From Anaerocolumna jejuensis DSM 15929 (GTDB taxonomy: Bacteria > Bacillota > Clostridia > Lachnospirales > Lachnospiraceae): DNA of 64,000 bases. This document shows positions 52,493-61,717 of this stretch, one piece after another. The translations under genes and the position numbers were made by a program. Under the pieces are notes generated by a model, which searched no databases, was not told the DNA's origin, and worked only from the letters and a program-made list of their open reading frames with translations. Each line of letters opens with the position of its first letter. Positions within the stretch are counted from its first letter, which is position 1. Location: contig NZ_FRAC01000010.1 of the NCBI RefSeq assembly GCF_900142215.1, positions 186,001-250,000 of the forward strand. The letters run 5' to 3'.

Positions 52493-52810
52493 TTAAATCC
52501 TCCTGATTGTATAGACATGCCCGCGTCTGCAATCTGCGGGCACAGAGCCACAAATATGCCAGTCGTTAAGCTTCCTTTTTATTTCTTAGACTCTTTGCCG
52601 AATAACTTTATCAAATTATTTTTACCCAATATAGCTGTAATTATTAAGTTCCCGAATGTACTATTGTTAAGCAGGTAATCCTGATATACAATGTTACTGC
52701 TGCTTAAAATCCGGCAAGAGTTTGACATAATCCTGTCCAACCTGTATATAATGTAATACAAGCTTGCCTGGAGCGAGACAAGCAATACCAACACAGGAAT
52801 GGGGTAAGAC
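52493..52810. promoter_or_regulatory. Divergent intergenic region with a promoter
   Basis: A 318-bp gap. TTGACA (52722-52727) precedes TATATA at 17 nt (52745-52750), or TATAAT at 19 nt (52747-52752), a likely promoter for the SpoIID-like gene. A minus-strand frame here (52579-52884) overlaps that gene and is rejected. Confidence 0.55.
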
Positions 52811-55216
52811 ATGAAAAAAAAGCTGTGGCTGTTAGGCATATGTGTAACAGCCTTGATTATTATATTTGCAGTCAGTGTAATCAAGAAATCAGGAGATGGA
52901 TTCCGGGATTCAGATGATAAACGGATTCAGATAGATGAGCCGGCAGGAAAGGGAGAGACCATGAAGGGCGAAGAGGCGGTAAGGCTTCTCTCCTATCTTG
53001 GAATTGACGGGGATAAGCTTACCGGCGGGAAGAAGGCGGCAGATAAACTCACCTATGGAAAGGCACGTTCCTATCTTGAACTTATTGCTAAGGCATTGGA
53101 TTTAAAAGAGAAGGACATAACGGATAAGCTTTCCTTTTCCCTGCTTACGGAAGAAGAGGACAAAGGTATGCCTACGGCATTATTCCTGGATTTCTACAAT
53201 GCCTTGGTAAATAGTCTGCCAAAGGATTCCCGGCCTGTTACCGAACAGGATTTGTACATATTGACAAGCAGAGAAGAAGAGGGAAAAGGCATTGCGGTTA
53301 CTGACCAGGGGGATTTTTCCTATAAGGATACCAACAGCTATGAGGAATTTTACAAGGACGGCAAATTAGAGGCTAAGGAAAAAGCAGAACCCCATCCTTT
53401 TAAGGCAGATGCCTATACCGATACCAGTGTTACCGCCCTGGTTAAGGGAAAGGAAATTGTCTATATCAAGGAGGCTTCCGCCGGGGAAACACTTCTTTCA
53501 AATCTTTGGATCATACAGGGAAAGGGTTCCTCCGTGAAGGCCTTTATAAATGGCATAACCAAGGAATTTAAAACAGAGTACCCCTTGTCCCAGGCGATAG
53601 GAAAAACGGTCTGCGATATAACCGTGAAGGATAAAAAGATTATAAAGATTATCATGAAGCCTGATACTATCAGCGGGAAGGTGCTCTCTGCCGGGAAAAA
53701 TACCATTGAGATACAGGGCTACGGAAAAGTGACCTTAGAGGATAATTACCGTATTTATAAGGTATATGACGAGCTTTCCATGGAAGTGACCAACAGTATT
53801 CTGGTGGGTTACAGCACCACGGATTTTGTGGTGGCAAAGGGTAAGATTGCGGCAGCTCTGATAAAAGCACCTATCAAGGCGGAAAATATAAGGGTGCTGA
53901 TCAAGACGGATAATTACAGGGGCCTCTTTCACGATAAGGTGGTATTGACAGCCAATAAGGCTTTTACCGTAACGGCAGGTAAAAAAGTGAAGGAGCATAA
54001 GGCGGGAGATAAAGTCACCATAAATCCCAATAACAGCTTATTTAAGAAGGGCAGAATCCGGTTAGAAACCAAGGGAGGAAGCGGAAAGATAACTCTTCTT
54101 TCCGTAAATCGTTCAGGAGCAAATCCGAAATACCGGGGGGCAATAGAGGTTGCCAGGGAAGACGAAGGACTTACCATAGTCAATGAGCTGTCCTTGGAGG
54201 AATATCTCTATGCGGTAGTTCCAAGTGAAATGCCCACTTCTTATAACATGGAAGCTTTAAAAGCACAGGCTGTCTGTGCCAGAAGCTATGCCTACAACCA
54301 GCTGATGGCAAGCGGCTTAAGCGAATATGGAGCCCATGTGGATGACAGCGTCAGCTATCAGGTATATAATAATCTGCCGGAGAACGAGCAGTCGATTCTG
54401 GCAGTAAAAGACACCTACGGAAAAGTCTTAAAATATCAGGGTAAAGTAATAAATGCCTATTATTTCTCCACCTCCTGGGGCTATACTGCTTCCATAAATG
54501 ACGTATGGGCGGGAGATGCATCAGCTCCTTATCTCGCAGGAAAAGCCCAGGCAGTGTATGACCTGGTGGACCAAAAGGCTGTTTATGCTTCTTCCTTTCA
54601 TCCCGATACCGTTGATTATTCCACGGAAACAGCTTTCAGAAGCTTTTTTGATAAACCGGATTACAGCACCTATGACAGTGAATTCCCCTGGTACCGCTGG
54701 AGTGTGACCATGACAAAGAAGGAGCTTACCCAGGCAATCAATCAAAGCTTAGGAAGCCGTTATGCGGCAAACCCATCCTTTATTCTTACCTTAACAGGGG
54801 GAAGTGTTGAGAATAAGCCGGTTTTTGAGAGTAAGGCTATTAATTCCATCGGAGAGTTAAAGAATATAATAGTAGCCGCCAGGGAAAAGAGCGGCATTGT
54901 TTCAAAGCTGTACCTTATCGGCACGAAAGCAACCGTATCCGTGCAGAATGAATACAATATACGAAGCCTTTTAGCTCCCTTGTCCTCAGAAATTAAAAGA
55001 GCGGATGGCAGCCCTGTATCGGGATTGAAGCTGCTTCCCAGTGCCTATATCTATTTTAACAAGGGAGAAAATCGTATTACCGTCAAGGGCGGAGGCTATG
55101 GCCACGGAGTAGGAATGAGCCAGAACGGAGCGAAGGCAATGGCGGACTCCGGAAAAACCTTTGACATCATTCTAAAACACTACTACACCGATGTGGATAT
55201 TGGATTTATCTATTAA
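52811..55216 (+). CDS. SpoIID/LytB-domain cell-wall protein with long N-terminal region
   Basis: An 801-aa protein anchored by an N-terminal TM (LWLLGICVTALIIIFAVSVI). Residues about 40-430 have no firm domain and contain beta-rich repeats. The SpoIID domain begins near 450 (LSLEEYLYAVVPSEMPTSYNMEALKAQAV... region), where Glu in PSEMP is the catalytic residue of SpoIID lytic transglycosylases. The ending GHGVGMSQNGAKAMA is diagnostic. SpoIID itself is about 340 aa, so this is the longer vegetative-type relative. It probably remodels peptidoglycan outside the membrane. Confidence 0.88.
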   Translation: MKKKLWLLGICVTALIIIFAVSVIKKSGDGFRDSDDKRIQIDEPAGKGETMKGEEAVRLLSYLGIDGDKLTGGKKAADKLTYGKARSYLELIAKALDLKEKDITDKLSFSLLTEEEDKGMPTALFLDFYNALVNSLPKDSRPVTEQDLYILTSREEEGKGIAVTDQGDFSYKDTNSYEEFYKDGKLEAKEKAEPHPFKADAYTDTSVTALVKGKEIVYIKEASAGETLLSNLWIIQGKGSSVKAFINGITKEFKTEYPLSQAIGKTVCDITVKDKKIIKIIMKPDTISGKVLSAGKNTIEIQGYGKVTLEDNYRIYKVYDELSMEVTNSILVGYSTTDFVVAKGKIAAALIKAPIKAENIRVLIKTDNYRGLFHDKVVLTANKAFTVTAGKKVKEHKAGDKVTINPNNSLFKKGRIRLETKGGSGKITLLSVNRSGANPKYRGAIEVAREDEGLTIVNELSLEEYLYAVVPSEMPTSYNMEALKAQAVCARSYAYNQLMASGLSEYGAHVDDSVSYQVYNNLPENEQSILAVKDTYGKVLKYQGKVINAYYFSTSWGYTASINDVWAGDASAPYLAGKAQAVYDLVDQKAVYASSFHPDTVDYSTETAFRSFFDKPDYSTYDSEFPWYRWSVTMTKKELTQAINQSLGSRYAANPSFILTLTGGSVENKPVFESKAINSIGELKNIIVAAREKSGIVSKLYLIGTKATVSVQNEYNIRSLLAPLSSEIKRADGSPVSGLKLLPSAYIYFNKGENRITVKGGGYGHGVGMSQNGAKAMADSGKTFDIILKHYYTDVDIGFIY

Positions 55217-55236
55217 GCTGCAGAAGGGAAGGAAGG

Positions 55237-56190
55237 CTATTTTTTCATAAGCTTATCAGAGGTACCCTCTTTCTTTGGGTGCTCCTGCATATAGATATGA
55301 TCGGTGGCCTTCTTTTTCTCTTCCAATTCTTTTCGGTGCTGGAAGAGATACCGCATATAATAGACCAAATCACCGGAGGATAATACCACATTGATTTCGC
55401 CTCCGATAAAGAGGATATGCATGATAAAGTAAAACCACAGCATAAACAGTACAATAGCGGTAAGGCTTCCGTAGGTTCTGGAGTAGTTGCTCATATTGTC
55501 AATATAAAAGGAATACAGATAGGAAAAGCCCATCCAGCCTACGGCAGCAATCAGAGCGCCGGGAAATTCCCTGTATAATTTTGTGGTGCGGTTGGGAATG
55601 ACCATGTAAACCATAAGGAAAAACGAGGTCAGGATTAAAAGACCCGCTATCGTGCGGATACTGATAATGACCAGGGCCAGATGTGAAAGCACGGGGAGCT
55701 TCATGATTATCCAGCTATAGAGCTGATTACCGAATACCAGTATAAAAAGACTGACAATCAGGATAATGGAAAATGCCAATGTATAAAAAGCGGAAATAAT
55801 ACGGAGCAGGAAGTTATTTCTGCTTTCTCTGATTCCATAAACGGCATTGAGACCCTTAACGATACCAAGAATTCCTTTGGAAGCTGCCCAAAGAGCGGAA
55901 ACAGCAGCCGTTACGGAGATAATTGTACCGGAATTCCCGGTATATATTTCATTTACCACACCAATCACCATCTCATCGATGCTGTCAGGAAACAGCTGGT
56001 CAATAGCATGGATGAATACCTTCTGATCTATGGATAAATACTGTATCAAAGTCAAAAATAACATAAAGAAGGGAAAGAAAGAGATAATGACAAAAAAAGC
56101 AGCCTGAGCTGAGAAAGCGGCTATATTATCCTCCTTCACCTTCCGTCCGAAAGCACGTATTATTTTATAAATGGATATTATAATATTCAT
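55237..56190 (-). CDS. YihY/BrkB-family membrane protein
   Basis: A 317-aa integral membrane protein with about six TMs. Family motifs are AFSAQAAFFVIISFFPFFMLF near residue 25, ALWAASKGILGIVKGLNAVYG near 100, and GSLTAIVLFMLWFYFIMHILFIGGEIN near 245. Function is unknown (older RNase BN annotation is wrong for this family). GAGGT precedes the start. It is convergent with the SpoIID-like gene, separated by 20 bp without a terminator. Confidence 0.9.
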   Translation of the reverse strand: MNIIISIYKIIRAFGRKVKEDNIAAFSAQAAFFVIISFFPFFMLFLTLIQYLSIDQKVFIHAIDQLFPDSIDEMVIGVVNEIYTGNSGTIISVTAAVSALWAASKGILGIVKGLNAVYGIRESRNNFLLRIISAFYTLAFSIILIVSLFILVFGNQLYSWIIMKLPVLSHLALVIISIRTIAGLLILTSFFLMVYMVIPNRTTKLYREFPGALIAAVGWMGFSYLYSFYIDNMSNYSRTYGSLTAIVLFMLWFYFIMHILFIGGEINVVLSSGDLVYYMRYLFQHRKELEEKKKATDHIYMQEHPKKEGTSDKLMKK

Positions 56191-57098
56191 CAGTTACCTC
56201 GTGTTTAGCTGCCCAAAAGAAGGTGCTATCTATACATTTTATTATATGTCTATTCCGGAGGAAATAGTACGCTTTTTTAATAATGATACATATTATACCA
56301 CTTTTTGGCGGGAAAGGAAAGTAGAGTAATCTATCGATACGTTACTATTCAGACTTCTTTGTAGTTAGTTCTTGGGAAACGGACGATGGTTTCTGGTTCC
56401 GTTCAGGCATTTTCTATTCACGGTTCCAATTCCACTAAAATGCCAGCTGTTATTCCTGGAAGGTTAAATTGCACCAAACTCGCTTCACAATTATTGGTTA
56501 TATTAACACTGTGAGCTCAGACACTGGTGTAATTTAGCCTAGTCATAACGGCTGCCATTTAAGTGTCATAAGGAACCCTTCAATAGAAAATGCCTGAACG
56601 GAACCAGAAACCATCTGTGCTTTGGATTGAAATTTACGTGAATAGATGGGCAAGGCTGAACTGTACATGAATGCGTTTACTATTTGAAAATATATTAAAA
56701 TTATCTAATTTAAGGTATTCTTTTTATCAAATAATCACTCTCCAAACTTTCCAATTAGATTTTTCCAAATTTATATTAAAAAATTATATTAAAAACTTAT
56801 ATAGTACCATTTTGCTTTCTTGCTTAATCATTCGTAGTTATTAACGCTAATGAAATAGTTAATGATGTTTAGAAAAAACAATATTAATCAATGAAAATGT
56901 AAAGTATGTATTGAATTTTATTATTCGGGATGCTATTGTGTAATAAGGGAGTGGTTTTTTGTGATACCTCCTTAGGTACCAAAGAGATTTTTTACTGGGA
57001 ATTTACGGATAGCCAATAAGGACTGGATATTCAGGAATGAGATTACTATGAATTATTGAAAAGCAGAATTCATACACGTTGGCAGCATGGAGGTTATT
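56191..57098. other. 908-bp gene-free region with a MITE
   Basis: No credible gene in any frame. A 231-bp element with long inverted ends fills 56385-56615. From about 56690 to 56900 the sequence is very AT-rich. GGAGG at 57089-57093 serves the GH43 gene. I see no convincing promoter. Confidence 0.6.
56385..56615. mobile_element. 231-bp MITE-like element with long terminal inverted repeats
   Basis: The first and last 34 bp are perfect inverted copies (the end begins GATGGTTTCTGGTTCCGTTC). Weaker inverted similarity continues inward to about 90 nt per arm, ending near TTAAATTGCACCA / TGGTGTAATTTA. No coding capacity, and unrelated to the other two repeat types. No clear target duplication was seen. 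Confidence 0.8.
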
Positions 57099-58076
57099 AT
57101 GGAGAACAGAAAAGTAAATATTACAAAGTACAATAAACCATTTATTGAGCAAAGGGCGGACCCGTTTATTTGCCGCAGCAGAGAAGGAACCTATTATTTT
57201 ACAGGCTCTGTTCCTGAATATGATAGAATTGTTCTGCGCAGCTCCAATACGATAGAGGGATTAAAAGAGGCAAAGGAAGAGGTGCTGTGGAGAAGGCATG
57301 ATAAGGGGCCGCAGGCTGTTCATATATGGGCGCCCGAATTGCATTATGTTATGGGAAAATGGCATATTTATTATGCGGCTGGGGAAGCGGAGAATATCTG
57401 GAAAATCCGGCCCTATGTTTTGGTCTGTGACAGCGAAGATCCTATGAAAGGGCCCTGGAGAGAGCTTGGCAGGATGCAGGCGGCAGAGGAGGATGAGTTT
57501 TCCTTTCAGGCATTTTCTCTGGATGCTACGGTATTTGAACACAGAGGGGAATGGTATTATGTATGGGCGGAGAAAACGGGGGTAGGCAAACAGATATCCA
57601 ATTTGTATATTGCAAAAATGGCTTCTCCAAATCGTCTTGCTACCGTTCAGGTATTGCTTACGACGCCGGATTATCCATGGGAAAGGGTTGAATACTGGGT
57701 GAACGAGGGGCCTGCCGTTATTCGGAAGGACGGAAAGCTTTTTCTCACCTTTTCTGCCAGCGCCACCGGTGCCTGTTATTGCATGGGCATGCTGTACATT
57801 GATGAAGAAAGGGAAATACTGGACCCTAACAATTGGAGAAAGCTTTCTTATCCGGTTCTGCAGACGAATAGAGATAAGGGAATTTACGGACCGGGACATA
57901 ATTCCTTTGTTAAAGGAGAGGACGGAAGTATGGACCTTTGTATCTATCATGCCAGGCAATATGAGGAAATAGAGGGGAATCCTTTATATGATCCCAACAG
58001 GCATACGATGATAATGCCTGTAAAATGGAATGAGAATGGTTTTCCATGCTTTGAATATGCGGCTGGCAGCAAATAG
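57099..58076 (+). CDS. GH43 exo-acting alpha-L-arabinofuranosidase-type enzyme
   Basis: A compact 325-aa beta-propeller. The base Asp is in EQRADPFICRS near residue 19, the modulator Asp in FSLDATVFEHRG near 146, and the acid Glu in WVNEGPAVIRK near 206. IWAPELHYVMGKWHIYYAAG is typical. The lack of a C-terminal sandwich domain suggests the arabinofuranosidase (subfamily 26-like) branch rather than xylosidases; the subfamily is not certain. No signal peptide. ATG 57099 follows GGAGG by 5 nt; ATG 57087 overlaps it. It lies upstream of a transporter likely to import arabino-oligosaccharides. Confidence 0.88.
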   Translation: MENRKVNITKYNKPFIEQRADPFICRSREGTYYFTGSVPEYDRIVLRSSNTIEGLKEAKEEVLWRRHDKGPQAVHIWAPELHYVMGKWHIYYAAGEAENIWKIRPYVLVCDSEDPMKGPWRELGRMQAAEEDEFSFQAFSLDATVFEHRGEWYYVWAEKTGVGKQISNLYIAKMASPNRLATVQVLLTTPDYPWERVEYWVNEGPAVIRKDGKLFLTFSASATGACYCMGMLYIDEEREILDPNNWRKLSYPVLQTNRDKGIYGPGHNSFVKGEDGSMDLCIYHARQYEEIEGNPLYDPNRHTMIMPVKWNENGFPCFEYAAGSK

Positions 58077-58316
58077 CAGGAGAACTATGTTTTGGAGTTT
58101 AGAAAAATGTAAACAAATACAATTACTTATAAAATATATGTGCAATATTTACAATGAAGTAACTTTGAATTTGAATAAAATGCATAAAATTGACTGCAAA
58201 CATTAGAAAAAGCTAAAATAATATTGCAAATAGTAAATGATGGTGGTATAGTTGAATTGTTCTTAATTCTATAATAGTAAAAAGGGTTGATATTAAGGTT
58301 TTTAAGGAGGAGAAAA

Positions 58317-59702
58317 ATGAGATTGAAAAAAGTAATTGCTATGGGACTGGCAATCATAATGACGGCTTCCATTGCCATGACAGGCTGTTCATCTAATGGG
58401 GACAAATCAGCAGGAGGCAAAGCAAAACTGACAGTTTTTGTCTACATGCAGGATCATGAAAAAGCAGTATATAAGAAGATGATTGACGAATTCAAAGAGG
58501 CCAATAAAGATACTGTTAAGGACGTGGATTTTCAGGTAACTACCCAGGATGAATATGCAACTACCCTGACCGGTATGATGGCTTCAGGAGATATGCCGGA
58601 TGTCTTTTATGTAGGACCGGAATCTGTGGTCGATTACGTGAAAAATGGATATGTTGCTTCCCTGGATCAGATGTTAAAGGATAACAATATCTCAACAGAT
58701 GATATGTATCAGAATGTTCTGAATGTTTATAAATATGACGGCACCACTACCGGAAGCGGAAGTCTGTATGCTCTTCCGAAGGACGGATCGACCTTTGCTT
58801 ATGCTTACAATAAGGATTTGTTTGATGAAGCTGGGGTAGAGTATCCGAATCCTGACAAGCCCTATACATATGATGAATTTGTCAAGGTGTGTCAGGCACT
58901 GACAAAGGATAAGGACGGAGACGGAGAAACGGACCAATGGGGTGCGGGCTTTGCGGATGGCTTCATGCTCCATCAGTTTATCTGGTCCAATGGTGCAAGT
59001 TTCCTTAGCGATGATTACAAAACGGTGACCGTAAATACGCCGGAGTTCATAGATGCTGTACAGAAATATGTGGATCTGACATTAAAATATAAGGTAACAC
59101 CTACGGTAGAGCAGGATTCCTCTTTGGGAGTATACCAGAGGTGGCTGGCAGGGCAGGAAGCATTTTATGCCTGCGGCACCTGGGATGTAGGAGCTTTTAT
59201 GGATAAGGAAACCTTCCCTTATAACTGGGACCTTTGTGCATATCCTACTCTTTCAACAGGAGTATCTACAACGTGGAACGGAACGGTAGGATTCTGCATT
59301 TCCGATAAGAGCAAGAATAAAGAGGCAGCCTTGAAATTGATTTCCTACCTGACGACCAATCTTGAAGGACAAAAGGAATTATCAGGAGCAACAGGAGGAG
59401 AATCCATCCAGCTTCCCAATATTCAGAGCTATGCACAAAAAGATTTTATCAGCGCGGTAAAAGACGGTACAGTAAAATATCCTTCCAATATAAATGTTTT
59501 CTTCAATTACTTAAACGGAACAGATACTTATAAAGGTAAGATGATGGAAACAACCTATACACCAAATTCAGAGTGGTCGAGCTTGTTCTTTGAAGGCTTT
59601 CCCAATGTGAAAAACGGCAGTGTAAGCGTGGCGGATTATCTTGCTGAGGTTCAGCCAAAAATGCAGGAATCCTTAGACAAGGCATGGGCAAATGTAAAAT
59701 AA
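58317..59702 (+). CDS. Sugar-binding lipoprotein of an ABC importer
   Basis: Family-1 solute-binding protein of 461 aa with signal IAMGLAIIMTASIAMTGC (lipobox MTGC). FYVGPESVVDYVKNGYVASLDQML and LPKDGSTFAYAYNKDLFDEAG are typical of maltose-type receptors. ATG 58317 follows GGAGGAG; ATG 58287 is unsupported. GCAATATTT at 58142-58150 and an inverted AATATTGC near 58211 lie upstream. The two permeases follow. Confidence 0.93.
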   Translation: MRLKKVIAMGLAIIMTASIAMTGCSSNGDKSAGGKAKLTVFVYMQDHEKAVYKKMIDEFKEANKDTVKDVDFQVTTQDEYATTLTGMMASGDMPDVFYVGPESVVDYVKNGYVASLDQMLKDNNISTDDMYQNVLNVYKYDGTTTGSGSLYALPKDGSTFAYAYNKDLFDEAGVEYPNPDKPYTYDEFVKVCQALTKDKDGDGETDQWGAGFADGFMLHQFIWSNGASFLSDDYKTVTVNTPEFIDAVQKYVDLTLKYKVTPTVEQDSSLGVYQRWLAGQEAFYACGTWDVGAFMDKETFPYNWDLCAYPTLSTGVSTTWNGTVGFCISDKSKNKEAALKLISYLTTNLEGQKELSGATGGESIQLPNIQSYAQKDFISAVKDGTVKYPSNINVFFNYLNGTDTYKGKMMETTYTPNSEWSSLFFEGFPNVKNGSVSVADYLAEVQPKMQESLDKAWANVK

Positions 59703-59729
59703 GGTTCAGATAGCTTGCGCTTTATTAGG

Positions 59730-59760
59730 AATGGCTGGCTGCGGGCAGTCAGCCATTTCT
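59730..59760 (+). terminator. Hairpin between binding protein and permeases
   Basis: 12-nt arms AATGGCTGGCTG (59730-59741) and CAGTCAGCCATT (59746-59757) with one mismatch, then TCTTTA. Such partial terminators commonly keep the receptor in excess over the permeases. Confidence 0.65.
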
Positions 59761-59776
59761 TTAAATGGAGGTAAAG

Positions 59777-60700
59777 ATGTTCGGAAGAAGAAAAGAAGCC
59801 AGAAAAAAAATGACGGCAGCCACTCTGAAGGAACAGAGGTATGGGAGACTTTTTATTGCACCACCTTTTATTGGATTCTTGATTTTTATGGCATTTCCGA
59901 TTGGTTTTGCGTTTGTTGCCAGCCTGACGACCTGGACGGGGACCAACAATATGCTTGATAATTTTGTTGGATTTCAAAATTACATAGACCTGTTCCACGA
60001 TGCGAAATTCTGGAAGTCCCTGCTTAATACGGTAATTTATATGCTGGGTATTCCCATAGGGATGGTGCTTTCTTTGATTTGTGCGGTAGGTATGAATCGT
60101 AAGATTCCTGGAATTAAAGTTCTGCGAACCATGTATTACGTACCGGTTGTTTCCTCTATGGTTGCGGTAGCTATTTTATGGGCTTGGGTCTTTAATTACG
60201 ATTATGGCCTTTTGAATATCATAATTAAAGCAATTTCAGGTAAGCATGGTCCTAACTGGCTGGGGGATGAAGGCTGGGTCAAGGTGGCTATGATCATTTT
60301 CATGGTCTGGAAGGGATTAGGAACCTCCATTATACTTTATCTGTCCGGCCTTCAGTCCATTCCCGGCTCCTACTATGAAGCGGCAAAGATTGACGGAGGA
60401 AGCGGCTTCCAGCTGTTCCGGCATATCACCATACCCCTGGTATCTCCTGTTACCTTTTACCTTCTCATAATGGGGTTGATTGGCGGGTTCCAGGTGTTCG
60501 TCGAGGTTGTGGTAATGGTAAGCAAAGGCGGAACGAACTATAGTGCTGCAACGGTAGTTTATTATCTTTATGATAAAGCCTTTGAAGGAAGGCAGATGGG
60601 TTATGGCTCTGCGATTGCAATGCTGCTGTGCTTACTGATATTTATTGTGACGGCAATTAATTTCAATGGTCAGGAGAAATGGGTAAAGACCATTGATTAA
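59777..60700 (+). CDS. ABC transporter permease, MalF/UgpA type
   Basis: A 307-aa membrane subunit with six hydrophobic segments. The EAA loop is YYEAAKIDGGSGFQLFRHITIPLVSP around residues 200-220 (key residues EAA and DGG). ATG 59777 follows GGAGG (59767-59771) by 5 nt; ATG 59765 overlaps it. It belongs to a different permease branch from the LplB pairs earlier in the window. The partner starts 14 bp after its stop. Confidence 0.93.
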   Translation: MFGRRKEARKKMTAATLKEQRYGRLFIAPPFIGFLIFMAFPIGFAFVASLTTWTGTNNMLDNFVGFQNYIDLFHDAKFWKSLLNTVIYMLGIPIGMVLSLICAVGMNRKIPGIKVLRTMYYVPVVSSMVAVAILWAWVFNYDYGLLNIIIKAISGKHGPNWLGDEGWVKVAMIIFMVWKGLGTSIILYLSGLQSIPGSYYEAAKIDGGSGFQLFRHITIPLVSPVTFYLLIMGLIGGFQVFVEVVVMVSKGGTNYSAATVVYYLYDKAFEGRQMGYGSAIAMLLCLLIFIVTAINFNGQEKWVKTID

Positions 60701-60714
60701 GGAGGAAAAGATAA

Positions 60715-61584
60715 ATGGCGAATAAAGATGATGTCGGTTCATCAATTACATCAAAAAAAAGCAGGATTATTAATGTCATTATTTTTGCTGTACTCCTGTT
60801 TGGAGCGGTTGCAATGGTATTTCCGTTGATTTATATGGTATTAAGCTCCTTCATGACAAAAAACCAAATACTTTCGGCAAATTTTTCTGTTATCCCAAAG
60901 CCCTGGAAGTTTGGCAAGTATGCTCAGGTGCTTCAAAAGGGCGCATTCTTTCGAGGCGTGAGAAACACAATGCTCATAGAGGCGCCGGTATTGCTGATTG
61001 GCGGATTTACTTCCTCTCTGGCTGCTTTTTCTTTCAGCAAGCTGCAGTTCAAGGGGAAAAATATTGCCTTTCTGGCACTGCTTTCTACCATGATGATTCC
61101 CTTTGCGGCAGTCATGATTCCCCAGTATGTAATGTTTACAAGAATGGGGTGGACCAATAGTCTGCTGCCGCTTATAATCCCCGGCCTTTTCGGAAATATA
61201 AGCATCATCTTTTTCCTGAGGCAGAATTTGACCAGTATCCCCACTTCTATTGCTGAGGCCGCAAAGATTGACGGATGCGGATATTTTAAAATGTACTACA
61301 GCATATTTTTGCCTTTGATGAAGGGTCCTTTAATGACCCAGCTGATTTTATGGTTTATGGGAATATGGAACGATTTCCTGGCACCCACAATATTTATCCA
61401 GAATGATGAGTGGTTCACACTGCAGGTAGTTATCCGTTCCTTTAATTCCTACTATGCAGTACAAAGCGATTACCCTCTTATTATGGCAGCTTCCGTAATA
61501 TCCATCATCCCGACACTTCTGCTGTTTTTCTTTTTTCAGAGATATATTATTGAATCGTTAGCGGTTTCAGGCCTGAAGGAGTGA
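60715..61584 (+). CDS. ABC transporter permease, MalG/UgpE type
   Basis: A 289-aa membrane subunit. The EAA loop is SIAEAAKIDGCGYFKMYYSIF around residues 177-195 and the C-terminus FFQRYIIESLAVSGLKE is standard for MalG relatives. AAGGAGG precedes the start. It completes the third transporter of the window; as with the others, no ATPase is encoded nearby. Confidence 0.93.
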   Translation: MANKDDVGSSITSKKSRIINVIIFAVLLFGAVAMVFPLIYMVLSSFMTKNQILSANFSVIPKPWKFGKYAQVLQKGAFFRGVRNTMLIEAPVLLIGGFTSSLAAFSFSKLQFKGKNIAFLALLSTMMIPFAAVMIPQYVMFTRMGWTNSLLPLIIPGLFGNISIIFFLRQNLTSIPTSIAEAAKIDGCGYFKMYYSIFLPLMKGPLMTQLILWFMGIWNDFLAPTIFIQNDEWFTLQVVIRSFNSYYAVQSDYPLIMAASVISIIPTLLLFFFFQRYIIESLAVSGLKE

Positions 61585-61645
61585 AAGAAAGCTAATGCCG
61601 GTAGTATACTATATCAATTTCAGGAAAACCTAAAGATACTATTGC

Positions 61646-61680
61646 ATATTACTGCATTGTTATGTAATATATAGTAATAT
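61646..61680. promoter_or_regulatory. Inverted repeat ahead of the ArsR-type regulator
   Basis: ATATTACT (61646-61653) and AGTAATAT (61673-61680) enclose a second inverted pair ATTACTGCAT/ATGTAAT. The site is 38 bp before the regulator start, a good place for an autoregulatory operator. Confidence 0.45.
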
Positions 61681-61717
61681 CTAAACCAATTTTGAAATTG
61701 TTAAAGGAGTTCTGCCA

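Noticed and set aside
52579..52884. 101-codon minus-strand frame overlapping the SpoIID-like gene
   Set aside because: It covers the promoter and start of the plus-strand gene, has no ribosome site and shows no domain.
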